A stretch of 64,000 nucleotides of DNA from Bordetella pseudohinzii (GTDB taxonomy: Bacteria; Pseudomonadota; Gammaproteobacteria; Burkholderiales; Burkholderiaceae_B), in the NCBI RefSeq assembly GCF_000657795.2, contig NZ_JHEP02000013.1, positions 1-64,000 of the forward strand, read 5' to 3'. The position numbers were made by a program, and so were the translations under genes. Below the pieces are notes generated by a model that was not told where the DNA came from, did not search any database, and saw only the letters and a program-made list of their open reading frames with translations. How positions within the stretch are numbered: position 1 is the stretch's first letter; each line of letters starts with the position of its first letter. Below, in pieces: positions 48,961-62,828 of this stretch.

Positions 48961-49857
48961 TCAAAGAAAGATCAGCGCGAAGATACCGAGAACAAGCAGC
49001 CACTTCAAGACATAGTAAAGCGTCTTGTTCTTTTTCTTGATGCGCTTGCCGAAACGGCGGACGGCATACACCCCGCCGAAAATCCGGTTGATGCCGCCGG
49101 TGCGGTCGCCTTCCTGGTTGGGCGAGGCGGCCGCGCGCAGCAGGATGGCGCCGAAGAAATTGTTGACCGCGCGCGCCCACCGGTACTTCATGGGGCGCTC
49201 GAGATCACAGAACAGGATGATGCGGTTCTGCTCGGTCTTGTTTTCGGCGTAATGGATAAAGGTCTCGTCGAACACCACGGCCTCGCCGTCGCGCCAGTAG
49301 TAGTCCTGGCCATCGACGTTGATATAACAGTCCGGGCTGTTGGGCGTGATCAAACCCATGTGGAAACGCAGCGAGCCGGCATAGGGATCGCGATGGCGCG
49401 GCAGGCGGCTGCCCGGGGGCAGCGCCGTGAACATGGCGGCCTTCATGCCAGGGATATTGCGGACCAGCTCCGTCGTCACCGGGCACAGGGCCCGGGCCGA
49501 GGGATGGTCGGTGTCATACCACTTGAGGTAGAAACGTTTCCAGCCGCTCTTGAAGAAAGAGTTGAAGCCGGCATCGTTGTACTTGTCGGAGGCCTTGATA
49601 TGGCCCTCGCCGAACAGCTGCTCGGCCTCGGCCCGGATGTCCTCCCAGCGGTCCATCAGCGCCTTGACCTGGGGAAAATGCTTCAGGTCAAGGTAGGGCT
49701 GGTTGGGCACGCCCGAAAAGGCATACATGAAGACATTGATCGGCGCCGTGAAGGTGGAATGATCCAGGACCTGGCGCGAGAACCGGTGCCGCACACGGCC
49801 GCGGTAATGCACGACCATGGCGGTGACGATGAACAGGGCAAGAATAAACCATTTCAT
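48961..49857 (-). CDS. lpxO: lipid A 2-hydroxylase LpxO-like dioxygenase
   Basis: A 298-residue Fe(II)/2-oxoglutarate-dependent hydroxylase of the aspartyl/asparaginyl beta-hydroxylase family. An N-terminal membrane segment (1-18) and a C-terminal one (about 281-298) are present. Metal ligands are visible as His155 and Asp157 in PRHRDP and His202 in IHYAEN, with Arg212 for 2-oxoglutarate. LpxO adds a 2-hydroxyl to a secondary acyl chain of lipid A at the inner membrane. Length and both membrane ends match LpxO. Confidence 0.85.
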   Translation of the reverse strand: MKWFILALFIVTAMVVHYRGRVRHRFSRQVLDHSTFTAPINVFMYAFSGVPNQPYLDLKHFPQVKALMDRWEDIRAEAEQLFGEGHIKASDKYNDAGFNSFFKSGWKRFYLKWYDTDHPSARALCPVTTELVRNIPGMKAAMFTALPPGSRLPRHRDPYAGSLRFHMGLITPNSPDCYINVDGQDYYWRDGEAVVFDETFIHYAENKTEQNRIILFCDLERPMKYRWARAVNNFFGAILLRAAASPNQEGDRTGGINRIFGGVYAVRRFGKRIKKKNKTLYYVLKWLLVLGIFALIFL

Positions 49858-49867
49858 GCTGGATCCC

Positions 49868-49900
49868 CCCAGGATCCGGAGAATGGCTCCGGATCCTGTT
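49868..49900 (-). terminator. stem-loop between carB and lpxO
   Basis: AGGATCCGGAG (49871-49881) and CTCCGGATCCT (49887-49897) form an 11-bp perfect stem with a 5-base loop. No T-tract follows on the - strand, so termination may be inefficient. Confidence 0.45.
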
Positions 49901-49922
49901 TGGACACTGTCCCGACAGGGAC

Positions 49923-53162
<3,240 letters not shown>

Positions 53163-53172
53163 GGTGGAATCT

Positions 53173-54327
53173 TTATTTCTGGCCGGCCATCAGGCTGATG
53201 AACTTGTCGAACAGCACGATGATGTCGTGCGGGCCCGGGCTGGCTTCGGGGTGGCCCTGGAAGCAAAAAGCCGGGCGGTCGGTCAGCTCGAAGCCTTGCA
53301 GCGTGCCGTCGAACAGCGACACGTGCGTGACGCGGGCATTGGCCGGCAGGCTGGCGGCGTCGACCGCGAAGCCGTGGTTCTGGCTGGTGATGAAGACGCG
53401 CTTGGATTGCAGGTCCTGCACCGGATGGTTGGCGCCATGGTGGCCGGTCTTCATCTTGACGGTCTTGCCGCCGACGGCCAGGCCCATGATCTGGTGGCCC
53501 AGGCAGATGCCGAACACCGGCAGCTTGCGCTCCAGGAAGGTGCGCGTGGCGGCGATGGCGTAGTCGCAGGGCTCGGGATCCCCCGGGCCGTTGGCCAGGA
53601 AGACGCCGTCCGGATTGAGCTTGAGGACGTCTTCGGCGGGCGTCTGCGCCGGCACCAGCGTGATGCGGCAGCCGCGGTCGGCGATCAGGCGCAGGATGTT
53701 GTGCTTGACGCCGAAGTCATAGGCCACGACGTGGAAGCGGTCTTGCGCCGGCTGGGTGTAGCCCTCGCCCAGTTGCCAGGTGCCCTGGGTCCAGGAGGTG
53801 GTTTCTTTCTGGGAGACGACCTTGGCCAGGTCCTGCCCGGACATGCCGGGGAAGGAGCGCGCCAGCTCGACGGCGCGTTCGGCATCCTCGCCCACGAGGA
53901 TGCAGCTGCCTTGCGCGCCCTTTTCGCGCAGGATGCGGGTCAGCTTGCGGGTATCGACACCCGCGATGGCGACCACGCCTTGCGCCGTCAGGTAATCGGG
54001 CAGGGATTGGGTGGCACGGAAATTGGACACTCGCGCGGGACAGTCGCGCACCACAAGACCAGAGGCGTAGACACGATTGGCCTCGACGTCTTCAGCATTG
54101 ACGCCGGTATTGCCAATATGAGGATAGGTCAGGGTCACGGTCTGACCACTGTAGCTCGGGTCGGTGAGGATTTCCTGGTAGCCCGTCATGGCGGTGTTGA
54201 ACACCAGCTCGGCTACCGTATGACCCGGAGCGCCTATCGATACGCCCCGAAAAATGGTACCGTCCGCCAAAGCCAGAATTGCAGGAGGGAAGCGGTTGAT
54301 CCCCTCGGGAAAAAGTTGCGGCAGCAC
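53173..54327 (-). CDS. carA: carbamoyl-phosphate synthase small subunit
   Basis: A 384-residue glutaminase subunit. The N-terminal CPSase_sm domain (1-150) precedes a class I amidotransferase with nucleophile Cys275 in [13 protein letters not shown]. It supplies ammonia to CarB. The start is taken as GTG at 54327, with GGGG about 7 bases upstream. Confidence 0.97.
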   Translation of the reverse strand: MLPQLFPEGINRFPPAILALADGTIFRGVSIGAPGHTVAELVFNTAMTGYQEILTDPSYSGQTVTLTYPHIGNTGVNAEDVEANRVYASGLVVRDCPARVSNFRATQSLPDYLTAQGVVAIAGVDTRKLTRILREKGAQGSCILVGEDAERAVELARSFPGMSGQDLAKVVSQKETTSWTQGTWQLGEGYTQPAQDRFHVVAYDFGVKHNILRLIADRGCRITLVPAQTPAEDVLKLNPDGVFLANGPGDPEPCDYAIAATRTFLERKLPVFGICLGHQIMGLAVGGKTVKMKTGHHGANHPVQDLQSKRVFITSQNHGFAVDAASLPANARVTHVSLFDGTLQGFELTDRPAFCFQGHPEASPGPHDIIVLFDKFISLMAGQK

Positions 54328-54550
54328 AGTAAACCCCGGTTTCAGAATCGATAATCAAACTTTCAGATTATACCTCGAACGGCTGATTTCCGGCTCTTTT
54401 CGGTGAAAAACCGCGCCAATCATGGCGAAAACCATCGTTCCGGCCTTGCTGCCCCGGGCGCCCGCCCGACATCAGGCCCCCTTTTCCTGCAACGGACACC
54501 CGGCAAGCGGCGGATGCTACCCTAGGGGCAAGATCAACCCCTGACCCGCG

Positions 54551-55513
54551 ATGTCCATGTCCTCTCAGCTTGAAGCCCTGCGCCGCCACACCATTGTTGT
54601 CGCCGACACCGGCGACTTCGAGACCATGCGCGCGCTGCGCCCGACCGACGCCACCACAAATCCGTCCCTGATTCTAAAGGCGGTGCAGAAAGACGCCTAC
54701 CGCCCCTTGCTCGACCGCACGGCCCGCGAGCATCGCGGCGCCGCGCCCAGCGAGATCACCGACCGCCTGCTGGTGGCTTTCGGCCGCCAGATCCTGGAGA
54801 TCGTGCCCGGCCGCGTCTCCACCGAGGTCGACGCCCGCCTGTCCTTCGACACCCGCGCCACCGTGGAGCGGGCGCGCGGCATCATCGCCCTGTACGAAGC
54901 GGCCGGCGTGCCGCGCGAGCGCGTGCTGATCAAGATCGCCTCGACCTGGGAAGGCATACAGGCGGCCCGCCTGCTGCAGGAAGAAGGCATCCACTGCAAT
55001 CTGACCTTGCTTTTTTCGCTGGTGCAGGCCGCGGCCTGCGCCGAGGCCGGCGTGCAGCTGATCTCGCCCTTTGTCGGCCGCATCTATGACTGGCACAAGA
55101 AAGCGGCCGGCGCCCAGTGGGACGAGGCGGCGCAATCCGGCGCCAACGACCCGGGCGTGCAATCCGTGGCCCGGATTTTCGATTACTACAAGGCCTACGG
55201 CATCACCACGGAAGTCATGGGCGCGAGCTTTCGCAATGTCGGCCAGATCCTGGCGCTGGCCGGCTGCGACCTGCTGACCATCAGCCCGGAGCTGCTGGCC
55301 CAGCTCGACGCCACCGAGGGGGATGTGCCGGCGCGGCTGGTCTTGCCCGCCGAAGACCGCCCCGCGCCCGAACGGGTGCCGGGCGGCGAGATCGCCTTCC
55401 GCACCCTGCTCAACGAGGACGCCATGGCGAGCGAGAAGCTGTCGGAAGGGATACGGCTGTTCGTGGCCGACGCGCGCAAGCTGGATGTGTTGATCAGCCA
55501 GGCTGCCGCCTGA
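54551..55513 (+). CDS. tal: transaldolase
   Basis: A 320-residue TIM-barrel enzyme of the pentose phosphate pathway, with [12 protein letters not shown], the Schiff-base Lys128 in [11 protein letters not shown], and GASFRN followed by [14 protein letters not shown]. Length and motifs fit the TalA/TalB class. Start ATG at 54551 or 54557. Divergent from carA. Confidence 0.95.
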   Translation: MSMSSQLEALRRHTIVVADTGDFETMRALRPTDATTNPSLILKAVQKDAYRPLLDRTAREHRGAAPSEITDRLLVAFGRQILEIVPGRVSTEVDARLSFDTRATVERARGIIALYEAAGVPRERVLIKIASTWEGIQAARLLQEEGIHCNLTLLFSLVQAAACAEAGVQLISPFVGRIYDWHKKAAGAQWDEAAQSGANDPGVQSVARIFDYYKAYGITTEVMGASFRNVGQILALAGCDLLTISPELLAQLDATEGDVPARLVLPAEDRPAPERVPGGEIAFRTLLNEDAMASEKLSEGIRLFVADARKLDVLISQAAA

Positions 55514-55552
55514 CGGCGGCGTCCGGGGCCCGCGGCCCCGGACCGCGGCCGC

Positions 55553-56347
55553 TTAGAGCTTTTCGGTCTCGCCCGAGCGCGGCTGCCATTTCATGAGGCG
55601 TTTTTCGCCCAGGCCCACCAGGTAATCGAGCACCAGGGCGAAGGCCGTCAGCACGACGATGCCGGCGAACACCGTGTTGACGTCGAACGTGCCCTCGGCT
55701 TGCAGGATGAGATAACCCACGCCGCTGGCCGACCCCAGGTATTCGCCCACCACCGCGCCCACGAAGGCCAGGCCCACCGAGGTGTGCAGGCTGGAGAAGA
55801 CCCAGCTGGTGGCCGAGGGCAGATAGACATGGCGCAGCAGCTGGCGGCGCCGCGCGCCCAGCATGCGGGCATTGTCCAGCAAGGTCGGGCTGACCTCGCG
55901 CACGCCCTGGTAGACGTTGAAGAACACGATGAAGAACACCAGCGTCACGGCCAGCGCCACCTTGGACCAGATGCCCAGGCCGAACCACATGCCGAAGATG
56001 GGCGCCAGGATGACGCGCGGCATGGAGTTGGCCGCCTTGATATAAGGATCGAGGATGGCGCTGGCCGCGGGCGACAAGCCCAGCCACAGGCCGCAGCCCA
56101 GGCCGGCGACGGTGCCGATCACGAAAGCCAGCACGGTCTCGGACAGCGTGACCCAGAGATGCTTGTAGATATCGCCGTCCGTCACGAACCAGGACCAGAT
56201 GCGTTCGGCGACCTTAAGGGGTTCGCCGAAAAAGAAGGCCGCCTTGCTGTCGCGCGAGGCCAGATGCCAGACGAGCAGGATAATGACCAGCAGCAGCAAC
56301 TGCCAGAAACGCAGGCTGGCCGAACCGGGTTTGATCAACTTGGACAT
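55553..56347 (-). CDS. ABC transporter permease (NitT/Tau, SsuC-like)
   Basis: A 264-residue inner-membrane permease with six segments and the coupling loop LLDNARMLGARRRQLLRHVYLPSA. It belongs to the nitrate/sulfonate/taurine importer class by fold and by its ATPase and binding-protein neighbours. The ATG at 56347 lies just 5 bp after the ATPase stop. Confidence 0.9.
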   Translation of the reverse strand: MSKLIKPGSASLRFWQLLLLVIILLVWHLASRDSKAAFFFGEPLKVAERIWSWFVTDGDIYKHLWVTLSETVLAFVIGTVAGLGCGLWLGLSPAASAILDPYIKAANSMPRVILAPIFGMWFGLGIWSKVALAVTLVFFIVFFNVYQGVREVSPTLLDNARMLGARRRQLLRHVYLPSATSWVFSSLHTSVGLAFVGAVVGEYLGSASGVGYLILQAEGTFDVNTVFAGIVVLTAFALVLDYLVGLGEKRLMKWQPRSGETEKL

Positions 56348-56352
56348 GGTTT

Positions 56353-57162
56353 TCAGGCCCGCTTCTGCTGGGCATAGCCTTTCAGGACTTCTTCGCGCAA
56401 CACGCCCCAGATGGCCGCGTGCAGTTCCACGAAGCGGGGATGCATGCGCACTTCGGCCACGTCGCGCGGACGGGGCAGGTCGATGACGAACTCGCCGATG
56501 GGGTGCGTGCCCGGCCCGGCCGACAGCACCACCACGCGGTCGCTCATGGCGATGGCCTCGTCCAGATCGTGCGTGATGAACAGCACCGCCTTGCGCCGCG
56601 CCATCCAGAGATCCAGCACCTCGTTTTCCATGAGCTGCCGGGTCTGGATGTCCAGGGCGGAGAAAGGCTCGTCCATCAGGATGATGTCCGGATCGCGGAT
56701 CAGGGTCTGGGCCAGCATGACGCGCTTGCGCATGCCGCCGGACATCTGGTGCGGATAACGGTGTTCGAATCCTCCCAGGCCGACGCGGCGCAGCCACTCG
56801 CGCGCCTGGGCTTCGGCCTGGCCGCGCGGCATGCCGGCGAACTCCAGGCCGGCCATGACGTTGTCCAGCGCATTGCGCCAGGGCAGGAGCGCCTCGCCCT
56901 GGAACATATAGCCGGCGCGGGCATTGATGCCGGCCAGGGGCTGCCCGAATACCTTCACCTGCCCCGACGAGGGCGCGAGCAAGCCCGCGCCGACGTTGAG
57001 CAGGGTGGACTTGCCGCAGCCCGTGGGGCCGACCACGGAGACGAATTCGCCAGGGGCGACCGCCAGCGTGGTATCGGCCACCGCGGTATAGCGCTGCTTG
57101 CGGTCATCGCGCGAGACGAAGGTGCAAGTGATGCTTTCAAGCGAGAGTGCAGCTTCAGCCAT
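56353..57162 (-). CDS. ABC transporter ATP-binding protein (NitT/Tau, SsuB/TauB-like)
   Basis: A 269-residue ATPase with Walker A GPTGCGKST, the divergent signature MSGGMRKR typical of this class, Walker B IILMDEP and FITHDLDEA. Its start overlaps the binding-protein stop by 8 bp, so the three genes form one operon in the order receptor, ATPase, permease. Confidence 0.92.
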   Translation of the reverse strand: MAEAALSLESITCTFVSRDDRKQRYTAVADTTLAVAPGEFVSVVGPTGCGKSTLLNVGAGLLAPSSGQVKVFGQPLAGINARAGYMFQGEALLPWRNALDNVMAGLEFAGMPRGQAEAQAREWLRRVGLGGFEHRYPHQMSGGMRKRVMLAQTLIRDPDIILMDEPFSALDIQTRQLMENEVLDLWMARRKAVLFITHDLDEAIAMSDRVVVLSAGPGTHPIGEFVIDLPRPRDVAEVRMHPRFVELHAAIWGVLREEVLKGYAQQKRA

Positions 57163-58195
57163 TGGGATACTTCTCGTTGGCCCGGCGGGTGAAGTCGTTG
57201 GTCCAGACCTTGGCGGTGTCGATCTTGGCCAGGTCGATTTCGCCGGCGTAGGCGGCCAGCGCCTTGGCCGCGGTGGCCGCGCCATCCTCGGGGATGACGC
57301 CGTCGGGCGACAGGCCTTCCAGGCTGGCCGCGATGGCCGCCTTGTAGACCGCCGGATCGCCCAGCAGATAGCTGGCCGGCACGGCCTTGGCGATTTCTTC
57401 GGCGCCGGCCTTCTGTATCCACTTGTCGGCGCGCACGATGGCGTTGGTCAAGGCCTGCACCGTGTTCGGGTTGGCGTCGATGAAGGCCTGCGGCGCGTAG
57501 AGGCTGCCGGCCGGCATATTGCCGCCGAAGATTTCCTGGGTGTCCTTCAGGGTGCGGGTGTCGACGATGATCTGCATATCGCCGCCCGACGTGAGCATGG
57601 ACACCACCGGATCGGTATTGGACATGGCGTCGATCTGGCCGCTGCGCAGGGCCGTCACGGCGCCGGCGCCGGCGCCCACGCCGATGAAGGACACATCGCT
57701 GGCCTTCAGGCCATGCTTGGCCAGGAAGAAGCTCACGACCATATTGGTCGAGGAGCCCGGCGCGGTCACGCCGATCTTCTTGCCCTTGAGGTCGGCCGCG
57801 CTCTTGTAGTTGGGCAGGGCTTTTTTGGACACCCCCACGCCTATCATGGGCGCGCGCCCCTGCAGCACGAAGGCGCGATAAGCCTGGCCCTTGGCCTGCA
57901 TGGCGATGGTGTGCTCGAAGGCGCCGGAGACCACGTCGGCGCTGCCGCCCACCACGGCCTGCAGGGCCTTGGAGCCGCCCGCGAAGTCGGCGATGCTGAC
58001 ATCCAGGCCTTCATCCTTGAAGTAGCCCTTGATTTCGGCGATGGTCAGCGGGAGGTAGTAGATCAGGGGCTTGCCGCCCACGGCGATCTGGACTTTGGTT
58101 TTTTCGAGTTTCTGCGCACGAACGATGGCCGGAGCCATGCTCATCGCGCCGGCCGCGCCGGCGAGCTTGAGCAGATCACGACGAGTGACTGACAT
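57155..58195 (-). CDS. ABC transporter substrate-binding protein (NitT/Tau, SsuA-like)
   Basis: A 346-residue secreted receptor. The N-terminus has a Tat-like signal (TRRDLLKLAGA, then a hydrophobic core ending IVRAQ). The mature part has an NMT1/THI5-like fold (KPLIYYLPLTIAEIKGYFKDEGLDV, and KKIGVTAPGSSTNMVV). Such proteins bind sulfonates, nitrate, aromatic acids or pyrimidines; the adjacent CoA-transferase would fit an organic acid ligand, but that is a guess. ATG at 58195. Confidence 0.85.
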   Translation of the reverse strand: MSVTRRDLLKLAGAAGAMSMAPAIVRAQKLEKTKVQIAVGGKPLIYYLPLTIAEIKGYFKDEGLDVSIADFAGGSKALQAVVGGSADVVSGAFEHTIAMQAKGQAYRAFVLQGRAPMIGVGVSKKALPNYKSAADLKGKKIGVTAPGSSTNMVVSFFLAKHGLKASDVSFIGVGAGAGAVTALRSGQIDAMSNTDPVVSMLTSGGDMQIIVDTRTLKDTQEIFGGNMPAGSLYAPQAFIDANPNTVQALTNAIVRADKWIQKAGAEEIAKAVPASYLLGDPAVYKAAIAASLEGLSPDGVIPEDGAATAAKALAAYAGEIDLAKIDTAKVWTNDFTRRANEKYPNG

Positions 58196-58285
58196 CGGTT
58201 GTCTCCTGTGTGCCGCCCGCAAGCGGCGAAAGGACGGGCAGCCAGCATGGCTGCCTACTACGGGGCCGGTCCGCTTCCCAGCGCC

Positions 58286-59536
58286 TCAGGTGCTGATTGC
58301 GCCGGTCTGCGCCAGCTGTTCAATCGCCGCTGCATCATAACCCAGCGACTTCAGGACAGCCTCGGTATGTTCCCCTAAACGCGGGCCCAGCCAGCGCGTG
58401 CCGCCCGGCGTGGCCGACAATTTGGGCACCACGGCCGGCAGCTTGACGGGACTGCCATCGGGGAAATGATGCTGCTCTATCATGCCGCGCGCCAGGAACT
58501 GCGGATCGGCGAACATATCGGCCACGCTATAGATCTTGCCCACCGGCACATCGGCCTGGCGCAGCGCGTCCAAGGCGCTTTCGATGGTCTGCCCGTCGCA
58601 CCAGGCCTGGATGGCGCCGTCGATCTCGGCCGCGCGGCGCGCCCGGCCGTCATTGCGCGCCAGGTCCGGATCATGGGCCAGGTCTTCGCGGCCCATGGCC
58701 AGCATGAGGCGATGGAAGATGGCGTCGCCATTGCCGGCGATGACGATGTTCTGCCCGTCGGAGGTGGTGTAGGTATTGGACGGCACGATGCCCGGCAGGG
58801 CCCCGCCGGTGCGCTCGCGCACCACGCCAGCCACGTCGAACTCCGGCACCAGGCTTTCCATCACATTGAACACCGATTCGTACAGGGCCACGTCCACCAT
58901 CTGGCCCTGCCCGGCCTGGCAGTCCGCGCCCGTCTTGCCGTTCCAGCGTCCTCCGGTGGCGTCGCGGTGCCGCAGCGCCATCAGCGCGCCGATCACGGCA
59001 TGCAGGGCCGCCAGCGAATCGCCGATGGATATCCCCACGCGCACGGGCGGGCGGTCCGGATGCCCCGACACATAGCGCAGGCCGCCCATGGATTCGCCGA
59101 TCGCGCCGAAGCCGGGCTGATCGCGCATGGGGCCGCTCTGCCCGTAACCCGACAGGCGGACCATGATGGTGGCGGGATTGATGGCGCGCAGATCCTCGTA
59201 GCCCAAGCCCCATTTTTCGAGCACGCCGGGCCGGTAGTTCTCGATGATGACATCGGCCTGCAGCGCAAGCTGGCGCGCGATCTCGCGGCCGCGCGCATCC
59301 TTGAGGTTCAGGCCGATGGACTGCTTGTTGCGCGCCTGCACCGTCCACCAGAGGGAATTGCCCTCATGCAGATGGCGCCAGCTGCGTATGGGGTCGCCGC
59401 CGCCCTTCCCGTCCGGGCCAGGCGGCGTCTCGACCTTGATGACGTCGGCGCCGAACTCGCCGAACATGCGCGCGGCGAAAGGGCCGGCAATGAGCGTGCC
59501 CAATTCGAGCACCTTCAGGCCTTGCAAGGCTGACAT
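58286..59536 (-). CDS. class III (family III, CaiB/BaiF) acyl-CoA transferase
   Basis: A 416-residue member of the formyl-CoA transferase/carnitine CoA-transferase family. The N-terminus GLKVLELGTLIAGPFAARM and the catalytic Asp173 in VGISIGDSLA are present. It moves CoA between carboxylic acids. The substrate is unknown. It lies upstream of the ABC importer on the same strand with a 90-bp gap and may act on the imported acid. Confidence 0.88.
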   Translation of the reverse strand: MSALQGLKVLELGTLIAGPFAARMFGEFGADVIKVETPPGPDGKGGGDPIRSWRHLHEGNSLWWTVQARNKQSIGLNLKDARGREIARQLALQADVIIENYRPGVLEKWGLGYEDLRAINPATIMVRLSGYGQSGPMRDQPGFGAIGESMGGLRYVSGHPDRPPVRVGISIGDSLAALHAVIGALMALRHRDATGGRWNGKTGADCQAGQGQMVDVALYESVFNVMESLVPEFDVAGVVRERTGGALPGIVPSNTYTTSDGQNIVIAGNGDAIFHRLMLAMGREDLAHDPDLARNDGRARRAAEIDGAIQAWCDGQTIESALDALRQADVPVGKIYSVADMFADPQFLARGMIEQHHFPDGSPVKLPAVVPKLSATPGGTRWLGPRLGEHTEAVLKSLGYDAAAIEQLAQTGAIST

Positions 59537-59630
59537 TTGTCTCTTCCCCCCGGCTGTTCATGGTTGTGGCCACGGCCGCCCAGCGGGTCGGCGGTCATGG
59601 TCGGGCAAAGACAGACCCAGGGCCCGGGCC

Positions 59631-60239
59631 CTAGGTCGAGCGGCGTTCCATCAGCGCCCAGGCGATGGTGCCGGCGTCCACGTATTCAAGTTCGCTGCCG
59701 GCCGGAACCCCGCGCGCCAGCCGCGTGACCCGCAGGCCGCGCTCGGCCAGGGCCTCGCCCAGGAAATGCGCGGTGGTCTCGCCTTCGGCCGTGAAGTTGG
59801 TCGCCAGGATGACCTCCTGGACCACGCCGTCACAGGCGCGGTCCAGCACGCGCTGGAAGTCCAGTTCGCGCGGGCCCACCCCCTCCAGCGGCGCCAGGCG
59901 TCCCATCAGCACATAGTAGAGGCCGCGATAGCCGTGGCTGGATTCGATGACGTTCTGGTCGGCTGGGGTTTCGACGATGCACAGCTGCGTGGCATCCCGC
60001 TTGGGATTGGCGCAGATGACGCAGATGTCCTCTTCGGTGAAGCTATTGCAGCGCGCGCAGTGGCGCAGATTCTGCACCGCGCCGGCCAATGCGCGGCCAA
60101 GCAGGTCCGCCCCCTGCAGATCGTGCTGCAGGAGGTGGTAGGCCATGCGCCGGGCCGAGCGCGCGCCCACGCCGGGCAGGCGGCGCAGCGCCTCGATCAG
60201 GGCGACCAGGGGTTCGGGTTCGGGAAGCGGGTTGTCCAT
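59631..60239 (-). CDS. recR: recombination mediator protein RecR
   Basis: A 202-residue protein of the RecFOR pathway: Hh[18 protein letters not shown], a C4 zinc finger (Cys61, Cys64, Cys73, Cys76) and a Toprim domain ([12 protein letters not shown], then [18 protein letters not shown]). It lies 14 bp after ybaB in the standard dnaX-ybaB-recR order. Confidence 0.97.
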   Translation of the reverse strand: MDNPLPEPEPLVALIEALRRLPGVGARSARRMAYHLLQHDLQGADLLGRALAGAVQNLRHCARCNSFTEEDICVICANPKRDATQLCIVETPADQNVIESSHGYRGLYYVLMGRLAPLEGVGPRELDFQRVLDRACDGVVQEVILATNFTAEGETTAHFLGEALAERGLRVTRLARGVPAGSELEYVDAGTIAWALMERRST

Positions 60240-60253
60240 CAGGACGGGCGGTC

Positions 60254-60580
60254 TCAGAACGGCAGTTTCATGCCCGGGGGCAGCGGCAGACCGGCGGTCA
60301 GGGCGGACATTTTTTCCTGGGAGGTCGCCTCGGCCTTGCGCAGCGCGTCATTGAACGCGGCGGCCACGAGGTCTTCGAGCATGTCTTTGTCGTCGGCCAG
60401 CAGGCTGGGGTCGATGGCCACGCGCTTGACGTCGTTGCGGCAGGACATGGTCACCTTGACCAGGCCGCCGCCGGCGGCGCCCTCGACCAGGATGTCGGCC
60501 AGGGCTTCCTGGGCCTTTTTCATGTTTTCCTGCATTTGCTGGGCTTGGCGCATCAGGCCGGCCAGTTGTCCTTTCATCAT
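60254..60580 (-). CDS. ybaB: YbaB/EbfC nucleoid-associated protein
   Basis: A 108-residue DNA-binding protein with the [19 protein letters not shown] helix and the typical [10 protein letters not shown]-terminus. The ATG at 60580 is preferred: AAGGA is 9 bases upstream. Lies between dnaX and recR. Confidence 0.95.
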   Translation of the reverse strand: MMKGQLAGLMRQAQQMQENMKKAQEALADILVEGAAGGGLVKVTMSCRNDVKRVAIDPSLLADDKDMLEDLVAAAFNDALRKAEATSQEKMSALTAGLPLPPGMKLPF

Positions 60581-60617
60581 GATGTGTCTTCCTTGGGGAA
60601 TGGGGGAAACGCCGGCC

Positions 60618-62588
60618 TCAGGCGGCTGGCGGCTCGACGGCGCGCACCGAGTTCGGCACGACATGCCCGCCAAAATCATTGATCAGCGCCTGCACGAAGG
60701 GATCGACGGCGACGGCCTCCTCGGCCGCCTGCTGGCGCGCGGCGCGCTCGATGCGCGCCACCGCGTGGGCGGTGGCGTCGCCCGTCACGCCCACTTCGAT
60801 CTCCAGGCGCAGGCTCTGGGCGAAATGCTCGCACAGCACCGTCTGCAGGCGCACGCGGCTTTCGCTCTCGGCCAGCGTGCGCACGGCAACGCGCAGCGTC
60901 ACGGCATCGCCCTGGACGCCGGCCCATTCGCTCTGGCGGGCCAGTTCGGCGGCCAGCCCGGTGACGGGCAGGCGCGCGGCCAGCTCCGGCCAGTTCTGGG
61001 CCGACATATCGGTCAGGCGCGCGCGCGGCTGGCGCGGCGCGCGAGGCTCGGGCATGGCGCGCGCCACGGGCGCGGGCTCGGCGGCCAAGGTCTCGAACTC
61101 GTCGTCCGGATCCTGCATATAGGCTTGGGCGCCCGCCTCTTCGGCATCGTCGGGAATGGCTTCGTCGACCCAGGCGGGCGGCCCGTCGTCTTGCGGGGCG
61201 GCCGCCGGCTTGGCGCTGGGCGCCGGCGGCGGCTCGTCCGCCGCCGGCCGGACCGGCTCGGCCAAGGCGCTGGCCTTGGCGATGGCGGCCTGGGCGGTTT
61301 GTTCGGGGCTGTCTTCCCAGGGCGGCACGGGCGTCGCGGTGGCCGGGACCGTGCGCGCCAGGGCGGCCGCCGGCGGGCGGGGCTCGGGCGCGGGCTCGGC
61401 CGCAGGCTCGGGCGCCACAGGCGGCTTGGCGGCGGCGGGCGCCGCGGCGGGCGCGGCCTGGGCCGCCGCGACGCGCGGCGCTTCGGCCTGGGTCGCCGGG
61501 CCCGCTTCGCCATTGAGCGCCAGCATGCGCAGGCAGGCCATGACAAAGCCGGCGTATTCGTCCGGGGCCAGGGTGAGTTCGCCGCGGCTGTGCACGGCAA
61601 CGGAATAGAACAGCTGCACGGCGTCCGGATGCAGGCTGGCCGCCAGGCGCGCGATGTCCTGGGCCAGCGGGTCGTCCGCGGGCGTGACGCCGGCGACCCG
61701 TTGCTCGATCGCGATGCGCGAGAGCAGGACAGCGAAGTCGGCCAGCGCGCCGGCATACGACAGGCCACGGGTGGCGAGCTCGTCGGCCACCGCCAGCACG
61801 CCGCGCGCGTCGCCGGCGGCCAGCGCATCCAGCAGCCGCACCAGGTGGCGCTGGTCGATGGTGCCCAACATGCCGCGCACGGCGTCTTCGGTCAGGTTGC
61901 CGGCGCTGTAGGCAATGGCCTGGTCCGTCAGGGACAGCGCATCGCGCATCGAACCCGAGGCGGCCTGGCCGATCAGGCGCAGGGCCGGCACCTCGAAGCC
62001 GATGGCTTCCTCGCCCAGCACCGCCTGCAGATGGCCGACGATGGACTCGGGCGGCATCTGCTTGAGGTTGAACTGCAGGCAGCGCGACAGCACGGTGACG
62101 GGAATTTTCTGCGGATCGGTCGTCGCCAGGATGAACTTGACGTGGGGCGGCGGCTCTTCCAGCGTCTTCAGCATGGCGTTGAAAGCGTGGCCGGTGAGCA
62201 TGTGGACTTCGTCGATCATATAGACCTTGAAGCGGCCGGCGCCCGGCGCATAGACCGCCTGCTCCAGCAACTGGGTCATTTCCTCGACGCCGCGGTTGGA
62301 GGCCGCGTCAAGCTCGAGGTAATCGACAAAGCGGCCGGCATCGATCTCCGTGCAGGCGCGGCAGACGCCGCAAGGCTTGGAGGTGATGCCGGTTTCGCAA
62401 TTCAGGGATTTGGCGAGGATGCGCGACAGCGTGGTCTTGCCCACCCCGCGCGTGCCGGTGAACAGCCAGGCGTGGTGCAGGCGCTGGGTATCCAGGGCGT
62501 GCGTCAATGCGCGCACGACATGATCCTGGCCAACCAGGGTATCAAAGGATCGCGGACGCCACTTGCGGGCCAGAACCAGATAAGTCAT
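60618..62588 (-). CDS. dnaX: DNA polymerase III subunits gamma/tau
   Basis: A 656-residue clamp-loader ATPase: Walker A GTRGVGKT (45-52), zinc Cys64/73/76/79, DEVHML and SRC motifs in the first 370 residues. An Ala/Pro-rich linker (about 370-520) follows, and the C-terminal tau domain binds the polymerase alpha subunit. ATG at 62588. The SRP RNA gene lies just upstream on the same strand. Confidence 0.96.
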   Translation of the reverse strand: MTYLVLARKWRPRSFDTLVGQDHVVRALTHALDTQRLHHAWLFTGTRGVGKTTLSRILAKSLNCETGITSKPCGVCRACTEIDAGRFVDYLELDAASNRGVEEMTQLLEQAVYAPGAGRFKVYMIDEVHMLTGHAFNAMLKTLEEPPPHVKFILATTDPQKIPVTVLSRCLQFNLKQMPPESIVGHLQAVLGEEAIGFEVPALRLIGQAASGSMRDALSLTDQAIAYSAGNLTEDAVRGMLGTIDQRHLVRLLDALAAGDARGVLAVADELATRGLSYAGALADFAVLLSRIAIEQRVAGVTPADDPLAQDIARLAASLHPDAVQLFYSVAVHSRGELTLAPDEYAGFVMACLRMLALNGEAGPATQAEAPRVAAAQAAPAAAPAAAKPPVAPEPAAEPAPEPRPPAAALARTVPATATPVPPWEDSPEQTAQAAIAKASALAEPVRPAADEPPPAPSAKPAAAPQDDGPPAWVDEAIPDDAEEAGAQAYMQDPDDEFETLAAEPAPVARAMPEPRAPRQPRARLTDMSAQNWPELAARLPVTGLAAELARQSEWAGVQGDAVTLRVAVRTLAESESRVRLQTVLCEHFAQSLRLEIEVGVTGDATAHAVARIERAARQQAAEEAVAVDPFVQALINDFGGHVVPNSVRAVEPPAA

Positions 62589-62654
62589 GCGGGGATTGTA
62601 GAGCCTGATGAGCTTGCCGGCGCCAGAACGCGACGATAAACGGTCATGGCAACG

Positions 62655-62722
62655 AAACAAAAGGGGCGCCGCGAGGGAATGGGTGTCAACACCGATATTC
62701 CGTATCGCGGCGCCCCTTTTGG
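62655..62722 (-). terminator. large hairpin downstream of the SRP RNA gene
   Basis: A 16-bp perfect inverted repeat (62659-62674 with 62705-62720, arms reading AAAAGGGGCGCCGCGA) encloses 30 bases that can themselves fold (GGAAT/ATTCC and GGTGT/ACACC). On the - strand it ends in a T-rich tract, so it terminates SRP RNA transcription before dnaX. Confidence 0.75.
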
Positions 62723-62733
62723 GAAAACCGGGA

Positions 62734-62828
62734 GGCGAGCCTTACTCCGGCACTGGCCCTAAACGACTATGGCTGCTTCGTTCCCGACCTGACCAGGTTC
62801 ACCGTCGAACCATGCGAAGGGGCCCGCC
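62734..62828 (-). ncRNA. ffs: small SRP RNA (4.5S RNA)
   Basis: About 95 nt. The conserved apical domain is clear on the - strand: CTGGTCAGGTCGGGAAC followed by GAAGCAGCC, matching the Ffh-binding symmetric/asymmetric loops and tetraloop region of bacterial 4.5S RNA. Ends GGCGGGCC and GGCTCGCC pair. It guides membrane-protein targeting with Ffh and lies in the usual place beside dnaX. Confidence 0.93.
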
